Below, one piece after another: positions 33,364-40,000 of a DNA stretch of 40,000 nt (position 1 is the first letter of the stretch; every line of letters starts with the position of its first letter). The stretch is taken from positions 1 through 40,000 of the forward strand of contig JAVKOQ010000386.1 in NCBI GenBank assembly GCA_031835245.1. The letters run 5' to 3'. This DNA is from Balamuthia mandrillaris. Lineage: Eukaryota; Discosea; Longamoebia; Balamuthiidae. The notes under the pieces were generated by a model that was not told the DNA's origin, did no database searches, and saw only the letters and a list, made by a program, of their open reading frames with translations. The position numbers and the translations under genes are program-made.

Positions 33364-35997
33364 ATGTTGGCACTTCGAAGCAGTGTTAGCGTATCCTCCT
33401 TCACACCTTCCTTCTCTCCACGAATCCTCCGGTTTCGACGGGCCTCCATGTTGGTTGTCCTCGTGTTCTTTCTGGTAATGGCCCACCCCCACCGCGCTTC
33501 TTCTTATGCGACCACGACCGACGTCGATGAAGCGACCACTCCACTTGTGGTTAGGGATATCTCCGCTGAATGTCCCTACAACTGCAGCGGTCACGGCCAA
33601 TGCGACCCAAAAACCCTTGCCTGCAACTGTGACAAAAGTTGGGGCGGCATTGGCTGTCGCTACCCTCTGCAAAGCTACACCTCCTCTTCTGGACAGACCC
33701 TCTCTGCTAATCTCACCGCCGCCGACAGTTGGGTCTACTTCCTCTTCACAGCGCCCTCACCGCCCAAACAGGTCAACTTTTTGCAGTTGCAACTGAGAGT
33801 GACCAACGTGGACAAGCCCGTAGAAGTGGACCTCTTTGCTCTCTCTGGTGGACCACCAGCATGGCCCTCCACCACCGCCTACGACTATGCCTCCACGGGA
33901 AAGGCTTTGGCCACTCGTACGCTCGCGGTGGAGCAACCTATGCCCGGCGCTTGGCTATTTGGTGTCTATGTTCCCTCCGCACCTGCCAATTGCACCCTCA
34001 CTGCTACTGCCTTCAGTTAGTGGCTTCCTCTTTCTCCATTTCCTCTCTGCTTGTGTCTTCTTCTGTCTTCTGTCTTATAATGCATTCTATCAGATCAATG
34101 CCCCAACAACTGCTCCCAACAAGGAACGTGCGACAACACCACTGGTATTTGTACCTGTGATCCTGGTTTCTTTGAGGCCGATTGCTCTTTGGGTACCTTT
34201 CTTCCTCCTTTTCTTTTCTTGCTCCTGCTCTTTCTCTCTGGTATGAAAACTGTCAGGAGACTGACGTTTGCTTTCCATTTGACCAAACACAGCCTTAAGC
34301 AGCATGATCAGTGGAAAGAGCTATAAGGGTTCTCTGCAGCTACAAGAGTGGAATTATTACAACCTTACGGTGGCTACCCAAAATGAACTGGTCATAACCT
34401 TAACTGACACCACGGCAACGGCAACAGGAGGAGTGCTTCTCTTTACTTCTCAGACTCAGTTACCTTCTCTGTATAACTATGACTATAAGAGCAGTGCTGC
34501 TTCACCTACGACCTTTCTCCAAATCCAGCGGCCCACGCAAAATGCTCCCTACTATATCGCTGTTTATTCATCTGCAAACACCCAAACTCCTACTACCTAT
34601 AAATTGGTAGCCAACCTCCAAAGTATGATTCTCTGCTTGTTGTTCTCTACCCTCCTGATTATTTTTTTTTAACTAATGCAATGTTGCAATGCAGCCCTTT
34701 GTCCTAATGATTGTAGTGGTGCTGGAACTTGCGACCGATCCTCTGGGAAATGTGTCTGCAATGCCTCTCATTCCACTTCTGATTGCAGCTGGATAAATGC
34801 AACTCTAACCAGCAGCCAACTCTTTACCGACACCATTGAAGAAGGTTATTGGGCATACTTCAACATCGAGATCGAATCTTCCACTCGCCTCTCCGCTCAG
34901 GTCAATGACACCAAAGTGGGAGCTACCGGCGGATTAGCTCTCTATGCTCGTCAGGTTCATCTGCCTAATTTCATTGAATATGACCAATTGTCCTATTCGG
35001 ACACACAATCCTCTCAAGCTTTAACCCTATTTGATCCGCCCAGTGGCCGCTACATGTTTGGCATCTATGCTTATCAATCCACTACCTACAACTTTACTGT
35101 TGTGTCGGAAAGTATGTTTGCTTTCTTGTTCATATTTTTCTTTAACTTTACTAATTACTTATCCCATTGTGTTTATGTTTTTTCTGAAGTCGTGTGTCCT
35201 AATGGATGCTCTAATCATGGCGTTTGTCAGACTGATGGGACATGTCAGTGCCAGGCCAATTGGACACAGCCAGATTGCTCTGAATGTACTTTCTGGCTGA
35301 TATCTCTCCTTCTGGTTATTTCTTCTTCTTCTTCTTTTGAAAATTCTCACACTTTATTATTTTCGCTTCCAGTTTTTGCGCCTATAACCACACGAACAAA
35401 TTACACCACAACTATTGCACCTGGCGAGGTACATTACTATCAGTTAAACGTGAGAAACGCCAACCAGCTTGTTTTTGACGTCAACGCCACCGATGGAGCT
35501 TACACCGGACTCCAGGTTTATGCTAGCCCCAACGCCAATCCCTCTCCTTATGTTTACACCGGAGCAGCAACATCTCCGTCCCCCTTCCAAAGAGTTGTTA
35601 TTTTAGGTATGGTATTTGGTGGTTTGGTGGTTTTTTGGTTTGTCCAGTCCCACAAAATTCTTGTTTCTTATGCTCAAAATCTTTTTCAAAATGTAGGCAA
35701 TGAGCTTGTGATGGGCAAATGGAATGTAGCAGTTTTTAATTCTGGTGGTAATGCCACTGAATACATTTTGCAAAGTGTTACCCCAAGTATGTTTTTTTGA
35801 ATATGGTCTTACTTAAAGATATAATCCTGACAATTAACTGTACCAAACAGCCATTTGCCCAAATGAATGTTCTGGCAATGGTATATGCAAAGCTGGTGTT
35901 TGCAGTTGTTTTGCTGAGTATACTGGCACTGATTGTGGTAGTTGTAAGTAGTTTAACTTTTTTATTCTTTCCTTGTGGAGAGAGAGAGAGAAAGAGA

Positions 35998-36041
<44 letters not shown>

Positions 36042-37521
36042 GGTCCTTCATTACTCATTCTTAAAGTTTTTAAAAACTTTTATCAGTGAATCTCTACATT
36101 TCAACTGGTGATGAGGCTTCAGGTGCAGTTGCCTCTACTCAATGGAACTATTACACTACCAATGTCACAGGCAGCAATGCACTGTTGGTGCGTGTCCGTG
36201 AGCATGGTACCTATGGAAAGGTTTGGGTGTTTATGCAAAAAATGGAGAATGGAAAGACCTTCCCCACGCAGACTGTCTTCACCTATGCCAACAAATCTGA
36301 GACTGACACCCATGAAATCTATGTCCCCTCTGTCAATGCTTCTGGCGTTTGGTACATTGGTTGTTATGGAAGTCCCTACCTTGACTTTGAGCACCCTAAG
36401 TCCAACTATGGCATTACAGGTTTTGTTTTCTTTTACTTTTTTTTTTTGTTTTTAATTGAAACTGTTGTTAACAAAACCATTTTAAAGTCTTGGTTGGATG
36501 CAATGAATACAAAGACTGTGGTACATGTGTACAGGATCCTAACTGTGGATGGTGTGCTGATAATGCAGAGAACCCCTCCTCTGGCCTCTGCATTGGTGGT
36601 ACCCCCTCCAAGCCAACTTCACCCCGAACCTGTGTTGCTTGGCTGTTTTCCAGCTGTGACATAAAGGAGGCCCAGCACATGGCCTCCTATATAGGAGTCA
36701 TCATTGGAGCCTGTGTGGGCGTGGTGGTTATCATATCTGCTGTGGTTGCTGCATATGTCATGTATCGCAGTAAGAGGTGGCTGGATGGACCATCACAAAC
36801 TGCTTATAAGGATCCTTTTACATCTTTGACCTTTGGAGTTGGAACTAGTAATAGCCTCTCCTCCTCTGGGGATGGTGGTCTCTTTTCAAGAGGAAAGAGC
36901 CCCAACAACAGTACATCATCACGAACCAGTGGACGGCTTCCACAACAAAGAAACCTGGTATTGCAACGGTCAACCTCTAAACGGCATAACACAAAAGGCT
37001 CAGCAGAACCAACTGAGTCTTATATGTCACTACCCTGGGAGCCTCAACCTCTTACTGCTTCTTCTATGACTCTTGCTGGAAGTCAATCCTCCACTCCAAC
37101 TACAGAATTTCCAATTCTTCATAAGAAGGACAGTCCTAATGATGTTTCTTCAGTTCTCCCTTTTGCTTCTTCTTCAAAGCTTGCAATGCAAACGAGTGAA
37201 GAAGAAGAAGAAAAAGAAGAAAAAGAGGTTTACTTGCAAGAATCCTTTGAGAACTCTGTGCTTTTGGAGAAAAAAAGCATTATGGACATACAATCTAAAA
37301 AGAACAAAAACAAAGCAAAGAAACAAACCAAAGAGGAAGACAAAGGAAAATCTACAAAACAATTATCATCAACAAAAGCAACCAATTCAACAACAACTTT
37401 ACCTAAGCAAAGTAAGAAAAGACTTGGGTTTCTATCATCTCGATCAGGTCATTTAAGACCTGACTTTAAAGATGAATCAGAGTATTTTGGCCTTTCAGGA
37501 TATCACTCGGGAGAAGATTAA
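33364..37521 (+). CDS. Type I transmembrane receptor with EGF repeats, beta-sandwich modules and a PSI domain
   Basis: Exons: 33364-34015, 34094-34192, 34293-34622, 34695-35111, 35190-35285, 35373-35606, 35697-35786, 35851-35943, 36087-36419 and 36488-37521, giving 1125 residues. A hydrophobic signal (MLVVLVFFLVMAHPH, about 29-43) precedes alternating units. EGF-like knots read CPYNCSGHGQC, CPNNCSQQGTCD, CPNDCSGAGTCD, CPNGCSNHGVC and CPNECSGNGIC. Each is followed by a 100-120 residue beta-rich module resembling pre-peptidase C-terminal sandwiches (WVYFLFTAP, WNYYNLTV, YWAYFNIEI, VHYYQLNV, WNYYTTNV). A PSI-like knot (CNEYKDCGTCVQDPNCGWC) precedes the transmembrane helix IGVIIGACVGVVVIISAVVA at about 848-868. 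A 250-residue Ser- and Lys/Glu-rich tail follows. There are many N-glycosylation sites. The ligand is unknown; adhesion or phagocytosis is plausible. All nine introns are phase 1. Confidence 0.88.
35978..36038 (+). repeat. GA-rich microsatellite in receptor intron 8
   Basis: This 60-bp GA/GAAA run lies inside the intron. It is one of only two intronic dinucleotide repeats in the window with purines on the coding strand. Confidence 0.9.
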
Positions 37522-37690
37522 CTCTTTTTATTTTACTTGTATATAAATTAATATTACCACTTTTTTGGTTTAACACATACAATACAGAGTTTCTGTTGAA
37601 TGGCTGGCTAATGGTATTATATCAATCAAACCAGGATCATGCCATGTGACAATTGTCTTTGTTGGGCTTGTTGAATCTATTTGCTAGATT

Positions 37691-38013
37691 TGTTGTAAAA
37701 TGAGAATGGAAATGATGGCAGAGACAAAGTAAGCATGAGACCTGAACTTAATTTACTAAGGTAAAGAGTACAAGTAAAGTATCTTGTTGTAAGTTGAAAG
37801 TTGCAAGTTGTCCCAAGAGGAAAGAAGAAGAAACAAGAAGAGACGGTATTTAAACTAGAAGTGTTGTAAAATAAGAACGGGAATGATGGTGGAGACAAAG
37901 TAAGTATGAGACCCGAACTTAATTTACTAAAAGAATACAAGTAGAGTATTTTGTTGTAAGTTGTCCTGAGAGGAAAGAAGAAGAAACAAGGAGAGGAGGT
38001 ATTTAAACTAGAA
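37691..38013. repeat. Tandem duplication A (two copies)
   Basis: Copy 1 is 37691-37860 and copy 2 is 37862-38013. Both start TGTTGTAAAAT and run through ATTTAATTTACTAA-like sequence, GAAAGAAGAAGAAACAAG and a closing TATTTAAACTAGAAG. They differ by scattered substitutions and two short indels (about 8 and 14 bases), so the duplication is not brand new. Confidence 0.85.
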
Positions 38014-38316
38014 GAAAGATCCATAAAAGAATAAAGCATAAAATGGAAAAGAGAGAGAAAAGGAAACATCAAGAAAGGAGAAGGGGAAGATGAGAGGTTT
38101 CCTCAGGTCGACGGCAGAAGGAGAACTTGGCAGAAAGAAGAGCTACTATGTTGGAGTTTTCCAACAGAAGAAAGATCCATAAAAGAACAAAGCATAAAAT
38201 AGAAGAGAGAGAGAAAAGAAAACATCAAGAAAGTAGAAGGGAAAGATGAGAGGTTTTCTCAGATCAATAGCAGAAGGAGAACTCAGCAGAAAGAAGAGCT
38301 ACTATGTTGGAGTTTT
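38010..38316. repeat. Tandem duplication B (two copies)
   Basis: Copy 1 is 38010-38160 and copy 2 is 38165-38316. Both begin AGAAGAAAGATCCATAAAAG and end CTACTATGTTGGAGTTTT, with only scattered substitutions. It abuts duplication A, giving an A-A-B-B order. At the B-B joint, 38149-38166, lies an inverted repeat (TGTTGGA and TCCAACA around a 4-base loop). Confidence 0.85.
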
Positions 38317-40000
38317 TTAATGAACTCCAAATTCATTGTTTGCCATGAGTTTTGGGAAACAGCAAGAAAGTTATAGTGTTATACCACTCTCCCATAATAC
38401 CTGTTCCTATTTCTTTTTGTATATATATTTCTTTTTATCATTCTATTGAAGGTCTTTTTTCTATACCCATCAAGTTGGTGTCTATTAGGTTGTTTCCTTA
38501 CTGGCCTTATCACAATCCTTTTTTGGCCATTCATCAAATTGATTATCCACCTTGGTGAGTGTAATACCTGTTGTAAACTAGTTTCATTGTTCAAACTATG
38601 CAAAATGGATATAGATCGAAGGCAGCTATTCTTGTAACAGTCTTAACATTTACAATTTGTTCAATATCACGAACTATGCTTATCATGCAAAAGCCAAAGC
38701 CTTTTCGGTATTAATTATGTCCCTAATACTACAGAGGCCATCCCACTTCCTTATCTTCATTAACCTTCCAAGGCTTGGAACTACCAAAAGTGACTTGGAC
38801 TAAAGTGTTTTGGAATCATTAACCATTTAACACATAAATAATATTTACAATACCACTTCAAAACATTTTTTGAAGATACCAACATGATTATATCTCATCT
38901 TTTTCATTATCTTACAACCATACTTCTCAACTTCCATACTATTCTTCTACTCTTCACCTTTAAGCAGATAATCTTATCAAGAAAAACAGATCATTCAAAT
39001 TCATTTTTGCTTTTTGTGCATAATATGAATCTTTTCCAGCAAATTGTTGATGGGGAATAACCCTGCAGATCAAGAAAGGGGCGACATGTAAGTGACTCTG
39101 GGTTTATTCACAAGAAAAGAGGTGTGGACTAAAGTGTGTGCCTTGAATGTGTCATAAGGAAAAGGGGAAAATAAAAAGGGTGAGAAAATTTGGAGGTATC
39201 GGGGAGAGTGTCAACAAGAAGTCATAATAGTTGGTTTTCCAACAAAATTAAGCTTACTTACCTTCTTGCAGACTACATACATAAATACATTAATCAAATG
39301 TTGACATCAATATAACTAACAATGTATGAAGCACTGATGAGAATTACTCTCAACATATTAGCTTTGTTGCTTCTTTTCCTTTCCTTTATTCATGTTAATA
39401 TGTATGATATGGACTAATCACTTGCTGCCACATGTTAGGCTTCTTCATTTTATTCTATTGCTTTTGTATCTCTTTCTTTTAGTTAGTTTTTGTTTTGTTC
39501 ATATCACACCTTTCTCTTTTAATACCCTTTGTTTATAACCACAGAGTTACATCTGGATCTTCAACCAATGGAATAAATTTGGGGTTTCAAATCTTGGCTT
39601 TTATTATTAATGCATATCATGGCAATTCTTAATCTTTATTCTTTATGTTTGACAAAGATCTGCAATAACTATATATGTTGAATAACTCTTTGAGAAACAG
39701 TAAAAATTTAAAAGTGAATGCAAGATATATAGGTTCTCAAATAAAGGTATTTGTGAAATTTTGTCTTGAAATGTTGGTTAAAGAATATAATAATTGCCTT
39801 TCTTTCTATCATACTAAGTCATATATACAGACTTAGTTGTTAAATAATCCACTTTAACTAAAATATCCTTCTTGAATTTGCAAATATAGCCATGATTTAA
39901 CCTACACGTAGTATGAATGGTAAACATAATGCTGACTCAGATATTTGCACTATATTCATGTAAATTATTTTTAAAATAATTCTCATTTGAATTATTTTAA

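Larger units (their letters stand above)
37522..40000. other. AT-rich region without convincing genes
   Basis: Base composition shifts sharply after the receptor stop, with AT runs far above the rest of the window and no long ORF. The longest frames (near 38352-38637) are about 60-75 residues, overlap on both strands and lack recognisable motifs. The region contains the tandem duplications listed separately. It may be a repeat-rich or subtelomeric-type edge, or a decayed mobile element. I cannot tell which. Confidence 0.6.

Noticed and set aside
38352-38637. Overlapping short frames in the AT-rich end, considered as remnants of a mobile element protein
   Set aside because: No recognisable reverse transcriptase, integrase or transposase motif, and the frames overlap on both strands.
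39045-39260. Segment starting TGTTGATGGGGAATAACC, considered as an LTR fragment
   Set aside because: Only a loose resemblance. No matching second copy, target duplication or internal region is seen in the window, so the family cannot be named.
1-40000. tRNA, rRNA, snRNA and CRISPR arrays
   Set aside because: No cloverleaf with A and B boxes, rRNA core or regular spacer array was recognised by eye. A covariance-model search would be the proper test.

Overview
The window is a gene-dense piece of a eukaryotic nuclear genome. Nearly every gene is split by short GT-AG introns (mostly 35-400 bp). The gene set (ATR, PIG-U, APC8, the KICSTOR subunit ITFG2, a Dbl-type RhoGEF, a TKL-like kinase with a VYSFG motif, a mitochondrial outer-membrane barrel and an EGF/PSI receptor) fits a free-living amoebozoan. 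A discosean such as Balamuthia or a relative of Acanthamoeba is my best guess, from gene content and intron style only. I found no rRNA, tRNA, CRISPR array or bacterial operon.

Layout. 1-6156 (-): N-terminal two thirds of an ATR-type PI3K-like kinase, running off the left edge. 6592-8764 (+): DH-PH RhoGEF. 8941-10819 (-): PIG-U of the GPI transamidase. 11116-11894 (+): mitochondrial ribosomal protein mL41, with a 388-bp intron made largely of CTTT repeats. 12057-12318 (-): a 71-aa two-exon gene of unknown function. 12595-14732 (+): ITFG2. 14886-15212 (-): possible 108-aa hypothetical protein. 15396-17710 (+): class I methyltransferase with an NPPW motif and a likely mitochondrial presequence. 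17789-20321 (-): glutathione reductase, with an upstream exon that adds a presequence-like extension. 20527-22351 (-): protein with three PsbP/Mog1-like modules. 22657-24652 (+): fumarylacetoacetase. 25110-25600 (+): NTF2/SnoaL-like protein. 26038-28560 (+): APC8/CDC23. 28609-30072 (-): mitochondrial beta-barrel, probably Tom40-like. 30316-31733 (-): TKL-type pseudokinase. 31945-33111 (-): NIFK/Nop15-type nucleolar RRM protein. 33364-37521 (+): large EGF/PSI transmembrane receptor. 37522-40000: AT-rich, no convincing gene, with an A-A-B-B pair of tandem duplications.

Exon models were built by hand from splice signals. Each one keeps the reading frame at every junction, and where the family is well known the joined exons restore its motifs.

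The genes do not form one pathway, but themes recur. Several products are mitochondrial (mL41, the barrel, probably the methyltransferase and one form of glutathione reductase). Others act in genome maintenance and the cell cycle (ATR, APC8), nutrient signalling (ITFG2), the secretory/GPI pathway (PIG-U), and cell-surface or Rho signalling (receptor, RhoGEF). Many neighbours are divergent pairs sharing 180-435 bp, or convergent pairs whose stop codons lie 48-180 bp apart.

The most unusual points are: the receptor in which all nine introns are phase 1 and the internal exons match protein modules; the kinase that has lost its main catalytic motifs while keeping a good C-lobe; two apparent protein starts in glutathione reductase; the triple PsbP-like protein; and intronic CT repeats that lie mostly on the coding strand.
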